Shown: positions 32,429 through 40,507 of the stretch, in pieces
Position numbering within the stretch: the stretch's first letter is position 1
Layout: each line of letters begins with the position of its first letter
Source: an uncultured Ruminococcus sp.
GTDB taxonomy: Bacteria > Bacillota > Clostridia > Oscillospirales > Acutalibacteraceae
DNA: 48,367 nt
Direction of reading: 5' to 3'
Assembly: GCA_902798365.1 (NCBI GenBank)
Contig: CADBWP010000007.1
Location: 60,663 to 109,029 of the forward strand
The notes under the pieces: model-generated
What the model saw: only the letters and a program-made list of their open reading frames with translations
The model's database searches: none
Told to the model about the DNA's origin: nothing
Position numbers and translations under genes: made by a program

Positions 32429-33763
32429 TTGAAAAAGCTGCTTACAATGAAAAACGTGCTCATAGCCATAGCCTTTACCGTTTTTCTGCTTTTTGTTAAG
32501 GATCACCTTGACGATTTCTGGGGAATAGTAAAGCTTATCATGGGCATACTCACGCCGTTCTTCATAGGCTTTCTCATTGCCTATATCCTCAACTTTCCCT
32601 ACAAGTTCCTCTATAACAGGGCGTTCGGAAAAATGGGGACAAAGCACAAGCTTCTGCGCGGTCTGCGAAAGCCTCTCGCGCTGGGCATAACCTATGTGGG
32701 CACCTTTGCCATTATAGCCGTGCTGCTTGCCATACTCATTCCTCAGATTGTGGCTAACCTGTCAAACCTTGTGCAAAACTTCCCCGGCTACTACAAGTCA
32801 ATCGAGGGCAGCGTAAGGGGGTTTGCGTCGAGCATCACAAACTCAAACATTCCGTTCGTAAAGGATCTCACCTTTGATCAGGTGTTCAACGGCATCACAA
32901 ACTTCTTTATGGGCGGTCAAAACATGACCAAGCTGCTGCTCAACGCCACCCAGTCCGTTGTTACAAACGCCACCTCCGGCGTGTATAACGCTCTTATGGG
33001 TGTTGTTATCTCGATCTATTTCCTCATATACAAGGAGCAGCTGTGTCACCTGACCAAAAGGCTGGCTGTCGCGTTCATTCCCATCAAGTATCTGCCCAAG
33101 CTGTACGAGATCGTCGATATCACCGACACCAAATGCGGCCGCTTTTTGGTGGGCGACATTCTCGACGCTGCGCTGATAAGCCTGATTTTCTTCGTCACCC
33201 TGTCGGCGTTCCAGTTCCCTTATGCGCCCCTTATCGCGGTGTTCTGCGGCGTGGCGAACATCATACCGTTCTTCGGCCCGTTCATCGGCGCCATCCCCAG
33301 CGCGTTTATCCTGCTGCTGGTCGATCCGATGCTTGTGGTGTGGTTTGTAATAATAACCTTTATAATCCAGCAGATAGACGGCAACATCCTCAAGCCCAAA
33401 ATCATCGGCAACCAGGTGGGACTGTCAAGCTTTTGGGTACTGTTCAGCGTTGTGCTGGGCGGAGCGTTGTTCGGCATTCCCGGTTTCATCCTGGGTACGC
33501 CCATTTTTGCGGTCATTTATTCTCTTGTTGCAAAGCGCACGCGCAACAAGATCGACTCCAAGGGCAGAATAGCTCAGGAGGCGCTCGACTTCAAGGTTCT
33601 CAACTATGCCGAGATCGCCGAGGAGCAGCGGCGTATCCGTGCCGAACGCGAGCACGAGCAGCGCCAGAAGCTTAAAAAGCTCATCCACATCGGAGGCTCC
33701 GGCGACGAGGAGGAGCCCGGTGAGGAGAATACCGGAAAGTTCGAGGATAATATAGAGGACTAA
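32429..33763 (+). CDS. AI-2E family permease
   Basis: Polytopic membrane protein of the AI-2E (PF01594-type) transporter family, about 444 residues and eight predicted helices. Diagnostic features are the N-terminal GILTPFFIGFLIAYILNFPYK cut to its sense, the long extracytoplasmic loop with LVQNFPGYYKSI, and the C-terminal ANIIPFFGPFIGAIPS and DGNILKPKIIGNQVGLSSFW motifs. The C-terminal 60 residues are charged and cytoplasmic. Members export quorum-sensing molecules or act as Na+/H+ antiporters; the role here is unknown. A TTG start at 32429 fits the AGGAG at 32416-32420; the in-frame GTG at 32420 overlaps that site. Confidence 0.88.
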   Translation: MKKLLTMKNVLIAIAFTVFLLFVKDHLDDFWGIVKLIMGILTPFFIGFLIAYILNFPYKFLYNRAFGKMGTKHKLLRGLRKPLALGITYVGTFAIIAVLLAILIPQIVANLSNLVQNFPGYYKSIEGSVRGFASSITNSNIPFVKDLTFDQVFNGITNFFMGGQNMTKLLLNATQSVVTNATSGVYNALMGVVISIYFLIYKEQLCHLTKRLAVAFIPIKYLPKLYEIVDITDTKCGRFLVGDILDAALISLIFFVTLSAFQFPYAPLIAVFCGVANIIPFFGPFIGAIPSAFILLLVDPMLVVWFVIITFIIQQIDGNILKPKIIGNQVGLSSFWVLFSVVLGGALFGIPGFILGTPIFAVIYSLVAKRTRNKIDSKGRIAQEALDFKVLNYAEIAEEQRRIRAEREHEQRQKLKKLIHIGGSGDEEEPGEENTGKFEDNIED

Positions 33764-33782
33764 TCAATAAAGACTAAAAACA

Positions 33783-33812
33783 CCGCCGCACGGTTTAACA
33801 ATCGTGCGGCGG
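33783..33812. terminator. Strong hairpin between the permease gene and the his operon
   Basis: CCGCCGCACG and CGTGCGGCGG form a perfect ten-base stem with a ten-base loop. The T run is on the minus-strand side (GTTTTTAG), so termination of the plus transcript may be rho-independent but imperfect. Confidence 0.7.
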
Positions 33813-33815
33813 GTA

Positions 33816-33844
33816 TTGACAAAAATGTTTTATTGTGGTAACAT
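33816..33844 (+). promoter_or_regulatory. Promoter of the histidine operon
   Basis: TTGACA (33816-33821), 17-base spacer, TAACAT (33839-33844). The leader is about 45 bases, too short for a T-box riboswitch. Confidence 0.88.
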
Positions 33845-33894
33845 ATTAGCACGTTACTACACTAAAGTATTTTTGAACGATCAGAGAGGGTATC

Positions 33895-35064
33895 ATGAAT
33901 CAGTATTTAAAGGTGACCCCCGAGGGCATGAAGGACTTTTTGTTTGCCGAGTGTTCGGCTATGGACGACGTCTGCGGACGCATCGAACAGGTTTTTCGCG
34001 GCAGAGATTTTAAAAGAGTAATAACCCCGGGCATAGAGTTTTACGACGTATTTTCGCTTCCGTGCAGCGGCATCGCGCAGGAGGACATGTTTAAAATGAC
34101 CGACAACCGCGGCAGGCTCATGGTGGCGCGCCCCGACTCCACTCTGCCCATAGCGCGCATGGTATCGTCGCGGCTGAAAAACAGCACGCTTCCCGTCAGG
34201 CTTTATTACAAGCAGGCGGTTTATCGCAACAATCCCACCCTTACCGGCAGGCGCAACGAGTTTTTGCAGATGGGCATAGAGCTTGTTGGCGTAAAGGGAA
34301 TACGCGCCGACCTTGAGGTGCTTACGACGGCGGTGCAGGCAATGCAGGCGGTGTCGCACGACTTCCGCATAGAGCTGGGTCACGCCGAGGTTTTCGACGC
34401 GCTGTCCGACGGGCTCCCCATTGACGCGGATTACAAAGAAAAGATACGCCTTTCCATCGAGGGCAAAAACTACTCCGCGCTCAACAGCCTGCTCGACAGG
34501 CTTCCGCCCTGTCAGGCGGTGCAGGCTATCCGCAGCCTTCCGTCGCTGTTCGGCGGCGCAGAGGTGTTTGACAAGGCGGCTCAGATCTGCCGCGGCACAG
34601 CGGCGGCAGAGGCTCTCGGCTATCTGCAAAGGCTGTACGGCAGCCTTTCGGCTCTGGGCTTGGGCGACGACCTCATCATCGACCTCGGGCTTGTTCAGCG
34701 CAACGACTACTACACGGGCTTTGTTTTCTCGGGCTACATCAACGGCATAGGCGACGCGGTCATCTCGGGCGGTCGCTACGACGAGCTTTTGGCTGAGTTC
34801 GGCGCACCTATGGGCGCGGCAGGCTTTGCCATAGACACCGACGCGGTAACTCTTAAATCGCTGTCCGACGGAAGCGTAAGCTATTCCGACAACCCCGACG
34901 TGCTTGTTTTTGCCGCCGACGGACATGAGATGGAGGCAATAGCCGAAACCGCAAGGCTGAATGCGCAGGGCAGGCGCGCGCGGTTCAGCGTGCTGCCCAC
35001 CCTTGAAGAGACACGGCGATTTGCCGCCGAGCGCGGCATTGCCGAAGTTATCACCGTTGAATAG
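33895..35064 (+). CDS. hisZ: ATP phosphoribosyltransferase regulatory subunit
   Basis: HisZ, 389 residues, a catalytically inactive paralogue of histidyl-tRNA synthetase that binds the short HisG and gives it histidine feedback control. Class II synthetase traits: TPEGMKDFLFAE, the motif-2-like FRQA-equivalent YYKQAVYR, FLQMGIELVG, and DLGLVQRNDYYTGFVFSGYI with GGRYDELLAEFG. The tRNA anticodon-binding domain of HisRS is replaced by a short C-terminal segment. First gene of the operon; AGAGAGGG precedes the ATG. Confidence 0.94.
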   Translation: MNQYLKVTPEGMKDFLFAECSAMDDVCGRIEQVFRGRDFKRVITPGIEFYDVFSLPCSGIAQEDMFKMTDNRGRLMVARPDSTLPIARMVSSRLKNSTLPVRLYYKQAVYRNNPTLTGRRNEFLQMGIELVGVKGIRADLEVLTTAVQAMQAVSHDFRIELGHAEVFDALSDGLPIDADYKEKIRLSIEGKNYSALNSLLDRLPPCQAVQAIRSLPSLFGGAEVFDKAAQICRGTAAAEALGYLQRLYGSLSALGLGDDLIIDLGLVQRNDYYTGFVFSGYINGIGDAVISGGRYDELLAEFGAPMGAAGFAIDTDAVTLKSLSDGSVSYSDNPDVLVFAADGHEMEAIAETARLNAQGRRARFSVLPTLEETRRFAAERGIAEVITVE

Positions 35065-35079
35065 GGAAGGGGACGGAAT

Positions 35080-35709
35080 ATGAAACCGCTTAGAATAGCC
35101 CTTACAAAGGGCAGGCTTGAAAAAACCACCGTCGAGCTGCTCGAAAAAATCGGCTACAACTGCGACGAGGTAAAAAACAAAGGCAGAAAGCTGATACTCA
35201 CGGTCGGCAACAACGATTTCGAGGTCGTGCTTGCAAAGGCTGCCGACGTTATTACATATGTTGAACACGGCGTTTGTGATTTGGGCGTTGTGGGCAAGGA
35301 CACCATTTTAGAGCACGGCAGCTCCTTTTACGAGCTGCTTGACCTGGGCTTCGGCAAATGCCGCTTTGCCCTTGCCGTTAAAAAGGATTTTGACTTTTAC
35401 AGCGGCTACAACACCAAAACAATTGCAACCAAATACCCCAAGGTGACCCGCGCGTTCTTTGACGAAAAAAACATGGACGTGCGCATAATAAAAATAGAGG
35501 GCTCCGTCGAGCTTGCTCCGCTTGTGGGGCTCTCCGACGGCATTGTAGATATTGTAGAGACAGGCTCCACTCTTAAAGCAAACGGTCTTGAGGTGATAGA
35601 GTGGGTAGCCGACATCTCGGCAAGGCTCATCGCCAACACCGCGAGCCTTAAGCTGAGAAAGCGCGAGATAGAAGAGCTTCAAAAGAAACTGGAGGATGTG
35701 ACCAAATGA
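35080..35709 (+). CDS. hisG: ATP phosphoribosyltransferase, short form
   Basis: HisG-S, 209 residues, first step of histidine synthesis. ALTKGRLEKTTVELLEKIG opens it, GVCDLGVVGKDT and VELAPLVGLSDGIVDIVETG (cut to sense) form the substrate sites. It lacks the C-terminal regulatory domain of the long form, which agrees with the hisZ gene directly upstream. The stop overlaps hisD by four bases. Confidence 0.97.
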   Translation: MKPLRIALTKGRLEKTTVELLEKIGYNCDEVKNKGRKLILTVGNNDFEVVLAKAADVITYVEHGVCDLGVVGKDTILEHGSSFYELLDLGFGKCRFALAVKKDFDFYSGYNTKTIATKYPKVTRAFFDEKNMDVRIIKIEGSVELAPLVGLSDGIVDIVETGSTLKANGLEVIEWVADISARLIANTASLKLRKREIEELQKKLEDVTK

Positions 35710-36998
35710 TGACCACAGTTACCGCAGACGGCAAGAAGGAATACGAGTTTATCGACCTGCTCAAAAAAAGAGCGCAGGGCTCCGACAAAAACGTCGTTCC
35801 CGTGGTTGCCGATATAATAGAAAACGTGCGCGAAAACGGCGACGCCGCGGTGCGCGAATACACCGTAAAATTCGACGGCAAGGCGCCCGATAATTTTGAG
35901 GTGACCCACGACGAGCTTGACGCCGCCGCGCAAAAATGCGACCCGGAATTTATTGAAACCGTAAAAAAGGCAGCGGCAAATATCGCCGATTTTCACAAAA
36001 GGCAGGTACAGCAAAGCTGGCTCACCGCCAAGGACAACGGCGTAATAATGGGTCAGCGCGTGCGCGGTCTCAGCCGCGTGGGCATTTACGTTCCCGGAGG
36101 CACGGCGGCGCTGTCGTCGTCTGTACTTATGAACGCCGTCCCCGCCAAAATAGCGGGCGTTAAGGAGCTTGTCATGTGCACTCCGCCGCAAAAGGACGGC
36201 ACCCTCAACCCCGACGTCGCCGCTGCGGCAAAATACGCGGGCGTTGACAGGGTATTCCTTATGGGCGGCGCACAGGCGATAGCCGCCATGGCATACGGCA
36301 CCGATACCGTGCCCAAGGTCGATAAAATAGTGGGCCCCGGCAACATCTTTGTGGCGACGGCAAAAAAGCTGCTCTACGGCACCGTCGATATAGACATGAT
36401 CGCAGGCCCCAGCGAAATACTTATAATAGCCGACGATTCCGCCGACCCCAAATTTCTCGCCGCCGACCTCATGAGCCAGGCTGAGCACGACAGGCTGGCT
36501 TCGTCCATACTTCTCACCGATTCCGCAGAGCTTGCAGAGCAGACTAAGGCGGAGCTTGAGCGTCAGGTGCAGACCCTTTCGCGCAAGGATATAATCGAGG
36601 AGTCGCTTAACAACTTCGGCGCGGTCATTATTTGCAGCGACATGGATCAGGCTGTTGATTTTGCAAACGAGCTTGCGCCCGAGCACCTTGAGGTGTGCTG
36701 CAAAAACCCGATGGAGTATGTGGGCAGGCTCGACAACGCCGGCAGCGTGTTCCTCGGCAACTACAGCCCCGAGCCGCTGGGCGACTACTTTGCGGGTCCC
36801 AACCATGTTTTGCCCACAGGCGGAACGGCGCGTTTCTTTTCACCGCTCTCGGTTGACAGCTTCATCAAAAAATCGAGCTTCATCTGTTACACCCGTGACG
36901 CCCTGCGCACCGACGCGGAGGACATCATCCGCTTTGCGAACGCCGAGAGCCTGACTGCTCACGCAAATTCCATCAAGGTCAGATTTGATATTGATTGA
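35706..36998 (+). CDS. hisD: Histidinol dehydrogenase
   Basis: HisD, 430 residues, the NAD- and zinc-dependent last two oxidations to histidine. Motifs: RVGIYVPGGTAALSSSVLMN, KIVGPGNIFVATAKKLL, DMIAGPSEILIIAD, LMSQAEHD (catalytic/metal residues) and the C-terminal LPTGGTARFFSPLSVDSF. Full length; ATGA overlap with hisG. Confidence 0.97.
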   Translation: MMTTVTADGKKEYEFIDLLKKRAQGSDKNVVPVVADIIENVRENGDAAVREYTVKFDGKAPDNFEVTHDELDAAAQKCDPEFIETVKKAAANIADFHKRQVQQSWLTAKDNGVIMGQRVRGLSRVGIYVPGGTAALSSSVLMNAVPAKIAGVKELVMCTPPQKDGTLNPDVAAAAKYAGVDRVFLMGGAQAIAAMAYGTDTVPKVDKIVGPGNIFVATAKKLLYGTVDIDMIAGPSEILIIADDSADPKFLAADLMSQAEHDRLASSILLTDSAELAEQTKAELERQVQTLSRKDIIEESLNNFGAVIICSDMDQAVDFANELAPEHLEVCCKNPMEYVGRLDNAGSVFLGNYSPEPLGDYFAGPNHVLPTGGTARFFSPLSVDSFIKKSSFICYTRDALRTDAEDIIRFANAESLTAHANSIKVRFDID

Positions 36999-37013
36999 AA
37001 GAGATGAAACAAA

Positions 37014-38063
37014 ATGTACCGGTTAAACGATAAAATAAAAAAGCTCGAGCCCTATGACCCCATCAGCGGAACCTATCAAATCAGGCTCGATGCCAACGAA
37101 TGTCCCGAAAACCTTCCGGAGGAAATAACGGCAGAGCTGCACAAAAAATTGGACGAAATCGCGCTCAACCGCTATCCCGACCCCCTCGCAGCGGGTTTGG
37201 TTAATTCTTTTGCAGAATATTACGACATAGATCCCGAATTTGTCACCGCCGGCAACGGCTCCGACGAGCTTATCTTTCTCATCGAGTCGGCATTTCTTGA
37301 AAAGGGTGACAAAATGCTTGTCGCGGCTCCCGACTTTTCGATGTATAAGTTTTACTCCTCTATCTGCGAGGTGGAGTGCAAAAGCTTTTTGAAGAACGAA
37401 AGCCTCGACATCGACGTTGACGCGCTGATTGATACCGTTGACCGCGAGGACATAAAGCTTGTTATCTTCTCAAACCCGTGCAACCCCACGGGCAGAGGGA
37501 TCACAAAAGAGCAGGCGAAAAAGCTTGTAGGCTCGGTTTCCGCCCTTGTCGTGCTCGACGAGGCATACATGGACTTCTGGGATCAGAGCCTTTTGGACGA
37601 GGTCGGCAGCTATTCCAACCTGATAATCTTCCGCACCGCCTCAAAGGCCGTGGGCTCTGCGGCGCTCAGGCTGGGCTTTGCCGTGGCAAATCCGACCATA
37701 TCAAAGGCTATAAAGGCTGTAAAATCACCCTATAATGTCAACAGTCTGTCGCAGGCGTTCGGCGAGGTGATCTATACCCATAAAAATTATTTGGAAAAAA
37801 GACAAAAAACGATTGTCAACAGCCGTGAAATGCTGTATAATGGTTTAAAAGAAATATCAGAGAACGTCCCCGATTTTCTGCCCTATGAAAGCGTTGCAAA
37901 CTTCGTTTTTGTAAAAACGGACGCTTCGGCAAAAATCTGGGAGTACTTAAAAAGCAGGTCGATCGTCGTTCGCAACATGGGCGGCTACCTGCGCATAACA
38001 GCGGGCACAGCGGCAGAAACAAACGCCGTGCTCGGTGCGATAAAGGATTATTTTGCGGGGTGA
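37014..38063 (+). CDS. hisC: Histidinol-phosphate aminotransferase
   Basis: HisC, 349 residues, PLP-dependent class II aminotransferase fold. Seen: IRLDANECPENLP at the N terminus, VTAGNGSDELIFL, FSNPCNPTGRGI, VVLDEAYMDFW and the PLP lysine in FRTASKAVGSAALRLGFA (about residue 211). RIT in the C terminus (YLRITAGTAAETN) carries the substrate-carboxylate arginine. It starts 15 bases after hisD. Confidence 0.95.
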   Translation: MYRLNDKIKKLEPYDPISGTYQIRLDANECPENLPEEITAELHKKLDEIALNRYPDPLAAGLVNSFAEYYDIDPEFVTAGNGSDELIFLIESAFLEKGDKMLVAAPDFSMYKFYSSICEVECKSFLKNESLDIDVDALIDTVDREDIKLVIFSNPCNPTGRGITKEQAKKLVGSVSALVVLDEAYMDFWDQSLLDEVGSYSNLIIFRTASKAVGSAALRLGFAVANPTISKAIKAVKSPYNVNSLSQAFGEVIYTHKNYLEKRQKTIVNSREMLYNGLKEISENVPDFLPYESVANFVFVKTDASAKIWEYLKSRSIVVRNMGGYLRITAGTAAETNAVLGAIKDYFAG

Positions 38064-38067
38064 CCAC

Positions 38068-38646
38068 ATGAGAAGCGCAACGGTTGACAGAACCACAAAG
38101 GAGACCGACATAAGGCTGAGCCTCTGCCTTGACGGCGGAGAGGTCAGCGTCAGCACGGGCGTGGGCTTTTTTGACCACATGCTCAATTCCTTTGCCACCC
38201 ACGGCGGCTTTGGGCTTACGCTTACGGTAAAGGGAGATCTTGAGGTTGACGAGCACCACACCGTAGAGGACACGGGAATAGCGCTGGGTCAGGCGTTTGC
38301 CGAGGCTCTGGGCGACAAGGGCTCAATAGACCGCTTCGGAAGCTTTTATGTGCCCATGGACGAGGCGCTTGCCTTTGCGGCGGTCGATATAAGCGGCAGA
38401 CCTTATCTTGTGTTTGACGCCGAATTTCCGCAGGAGCGCTGCGGCGGCTACGACTGCGCCATGACGGTAGAGTTCATGCGCGCGCTCGCCTTCAACGCCG
38501 GCATAACCCTGCATTTAAAGTCGCTGTACGGCGACAATTCCCACCACATTACAGAGGCGCTTTACAAGGCGGCGGCTCACGCTCTCAGGCTGGCTGTTCG
38601 CCAAAACGGAAGCGGCGTGCCTCTTTCAACAAAGGGAGTGCTTTAA
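38068..38646 (+). CDS. hisB: Imidazoleglycerol-phosphate dehydratase
   Basis: HisB (monofunctional dehydratase), 192 residues. Metal-binding histidine motifs: FFDHMLNSFATHGGF, DEHHTVEDTGIALGQA and DNSHHITEALYKAAAHALR. The RSATVDRTTKETDI start is typical. The ATG at 38068 follows GGGGTG at the end of hisC; a TTG at 38053 is less likely. No phosphatase domain is fused, so histidinol phosphate phosphatase must be encoded elsewhere. Confidence 0.96.
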   Translation: MRSATVDRTTKETDIRLSLCLDGGEVSVSTGVGFFDHMLNSFATHGGFGLTLTVKGDLEVDEHHTVEDTGIALGQAFAEALGDKGSIDRFGSFYVPMDEALAFAAVDISGRPYLVFDAEFPQERCGGYDCAMTVEFMRALAFNAGITLHLKSLYGDNSHHITEALYKAAAHALRLAVRQNGSGVPLSTKGVL

Positions 38647-39366
38647 TTGATTATTTTACCCGCGATAGATATAAAGGACGGCAGCTGTGTGCGCCTGTTC
38701 AAGGGCGAGTATTCCACGGCGCAAAAGGTTGCGGATTCGCCGTACATGGCTGCAAAGGGCTTTGCCGAGGCAGGAGCCGAGTGGATGCACATGGTCGATC
38801 TTGACGGCGCAAAGGACGCAAGGCTTATAAATGCCGACCTCATTGCCGACGTGGCAAAGTCCTCGGGACTTAAGGTAGAGGTGGGCGGAGGCATCCGCAG
38901 CATGGACGCTGTAGAGTATTACCTCGGCCGCGGCATTGACAGGGTCATCCTCGGCTCGGCTGCGGTCAAAAACCGTCAGCTTGTTATCGACGCCGTCAAG
39001 GCATATGGCGACAGGATCATCGTCGGCATAGACGCCAAGGACGGCATGGTTCGCGCCGAGGGCTGGCTCGACAACTCCGAGATAAACTACATCGAGCTTG
39101 CCAAGCGCATGGAGGACGCAGGCGTCCGCACCATTGTCTTTACCGACATCGACCGCGACGGCACACTTGCGGGTCCCAACCTCAAGCAGCTTGACGACCT
39201 TATTCACGAGGTTGGCTGCGACGTTATAGCCAGCGGCGGCGTTTCGGTGCTCAAGGACATAATCAACCTGAGCGACCTCGATGTTTTCGGCGCGATCTGC
39301 GGCAAGTCCATCTACAGCGGCACGCTCGATTTAAAGCAGGCTATAGAGATAACGTCAAAGATTTAA
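38647..39366 (+). CDS. hisA: ProFAR isomerase
   Basis: HisA, 239 residues, a TIM-barrel isomerase. It is HisA and not the related HisF: the N terminus is LPAIDIKDGSCVRLFKGEYS (HisA type), with the catalytic Asp in AIDIKDG and the second in FTDIDRDGTL. VEVGGGIRS and VIASGGVS bind the phosphates. It uses a TTG start directly after the hisB stop, with AGGGAG eight bases upstream. Confidence 0.96.
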   Translation: MIILPAIDIKDGSCVRLFKGEYSTAQKVADSPYMAAKGFAEAGAEWMHMVDLDGAKDARLINADLIADVAKSSGLKVEVGGGIRSMDAVEYYLGRGIDRVILGSAAVKNRQLVIDAVKAYGDRIIVGIDAKDGMVRAEGWLDNSEINYIELAKRMEDAGVRTIVFTDIDRDGTLAGPNLKQLDDLIHEVGCDVIASGGVSVLKDIINLSDLDVFGAICGKSIYSGTLDLKQAIEITSKI

Positions 39367-39376
39367 GGAATAACAT

Positions 39377-39691
39377 ATGGATCTGGATAAATACTTTGTA
39401 AAGGCGGAGCTTATCCCCGCAATAATTCAGGAGGAAGCAACGGGCGAGGTGCTTATGCTCGCCTATATGAACCGAGAGAGCCTTCAAAAAACGCTTGAAA
39501 CCGGATACACCTGGTTTTGGTCGCGCAGCCGTAGTGAGCTGTGGAACAAGGGCGCTACCTCGGGTCACTTCCAAAAGGTCGTTAAGGTGTTTGCCGACTG
39601 CGACGACGACACGCTTTTGATAACCGTGGAACAGACAGGAGCCGCCTGCCACACAGGCAGCCATTCTTGTTTTTATAAAAAACTTAAATAG
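39377..39691 (+). CDS. hisI: Phosphoribosyl-AMP cyclohydrolase
   Basis: HisI, 104 residues, opens the adenine ring of phosphoribosyl-AMP. Conserved: [39 protein letters not shown], the aspartate cluster DCDDDTLL and the zinc cysteines in [13 protein letters not shown]. It is separate from hisE, as in some Clostridia, rather than fused as hisIE. Confidence 0.97.
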   Translation: MDLDKYFVKAELIPAIIQEEATGEVLMLAYMNRESLQKTLETGYTWFWSRSRSELWNKGATSGHFQKVVKVFADCDDDTLLITVEQTGAACHTGSHSCFYKKLK

Positions 39692-39703
39692 GGGGAAACC
39701 ATT

Positions 39704-40042
39704 ATGGTACCAAGGGAAAAATTAGTACTTACCAACCTGTACAAAACCATCGAAGACAGACGCGACAACCCCACCGAAAATTCTTACACCTGTTATCTTT
39801 TGGATAAGGGCACAGACAAGATTCTCAAGAAGATAGGCGAGGAGTGCAGCGAGACAATCATCGCGGCCAAAAACGGCGACAATGTGGAGACCATTTATGA
39901 GATTTCCGACCTGCTGTATCACCTTATCGTTATGATGGTGGATCAGGGCATTCCGCTTGAGGAGGTGCTTGACGAGATCGACGCCAGAAGCAAGAAGATC
40001 GGCAACCTCAAGCCCACCCACAAGGTTGACCGCAACAGCTGA
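39704..40042 (+). CDS. hisE: Phosphoribosyl-ATP pyrophosphatase
   Basis: HisE, 112 residues, all-alpha MazG-like pyrophosphohydrolase of the second step. The metal-binding EE..E pattern is KKIGEECSETIIAAKNGD followed by YEISDLLYHLIVMM. GGGGGAAA precedes the ATG. Last gene of the operon. Confidence 0.96.
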   Translation: MVPREKLVLTNLYKTIEDRRDNPTENSYTCYLLDKGTDKILKKIGEECSETIIAAKNGDNVETIYEISDLLYHLIVMMVDQGIPLEEVLDEIDARSKKIGNLKPTHKVDRNS

Positions 40043-40069
40043 TTGTTAACAATGATAAACGCAAAAACG

Positions 40070-40094
40070 CCCTATGACCTTTTCAGTCATAGGG
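40070..40094 (-). terminator. Terminator for the HPr-like gene, possibly also for the his operon
   Basis: CCCTATGAC and GTCATAGGG form a perfect stem. On the minus strand it is followed by GTTTTTG. On the plus strand the tail is weak. Confidence 0.75.
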
Positions 40095-40117
40095 CTTGCT
40101 GTTAACGTATCAATGTA

Positions 40118-40357
40118 TCAATGTACCGGAGCGGGGGTAAAGCGCGAAATAGCCTGCTTAAACTCTTCGTCGGGCTCTTCTTCCATCAAAAGCTGTATCG
40201 GCTTGTTGATGTCCAGCGAAAAAACGCCGATAAGCGAATGAGCGTCAACCGTGTATTCGCCGCTTCTCAGCATCATTATGTTGGGGAATCTTGAAAGCGT
40301 TTCAAATATATCGATAAGAACATTTTTGTTGATTGCAGACAGGGATAAAGAAAACAT
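40118..40357 (-). CDS. HPr-fold protein without the phosphorylated histidine
   Basis: 79-residue protein resembling HPr of the phosphotransferase system in its second half: RSGEYTVDAHSLIGVFSLDI matches the strand-helix region around Ser46 of HPr (SGNK.VNAKSIMGVMSL type), followed by KPIQLLMEEE. The usual active-site segment with His15 (GIHARPA) is replaced by INKNVLIDIFETLSRFPN, so classical phosphate transfer is unlikely. Such HPr-like small proteins are common in Clostridia and their role is unknown. AGGTGG precedes the ATG. The gene has its own promoter and terminator. Confidence 0.75.
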   Translation of the reverse strand: MFSLSLSAINKNVLIDIFETLSRFPNIMMLRSGEYTVDAHSLIGVFSLDINKPIQLLMEEEPDEEFKQAISRFTPAPVH

Positions 40358-40420
40358 GTGACCACCTCGAAATATGCGAAAAATTTGTCCTAATCGCTTT
40401 GTTTACATTGTTGTAACTAT

Positions 40421-40449
40421 ATTTTAGCATGATTTTATCGGAGAATCAA
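40421..40449 (-). promoter_or_regulatory. Promoter of the HPr-like gene
   Basis: Minus strand TTGATT (40444-40449), 17-base spacer, extended -10 TGCTAAAAT (TAAAAT at 40421-40426). Confidence 0.7.
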
Positions 40450-40456
40450 TGTCAAA

Positions 40457-40484
40457 TTGCAAAATAATTCAATTTCAATATTAT
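40457..40484 (+). promoter_or_regulatory. Promoter of mtaB
   Basis: TTGCAA (40457-40462), 16-base spacer, TATTAT (40479-40484). It lies back to back with the HPr-like promoter. Confidence 0.6.
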
Positions 40485-40507
40485 GACCAAAAAGGAAGCA
40501 CAAAATA

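Noticed and set aside
38647-39366. Possibility that this gene is hisF
   Set aside because: The N terminus is of the HisA type (LPAIDIKDG); HisF would begin with a different signature and keep catalytic residues in another pattern.
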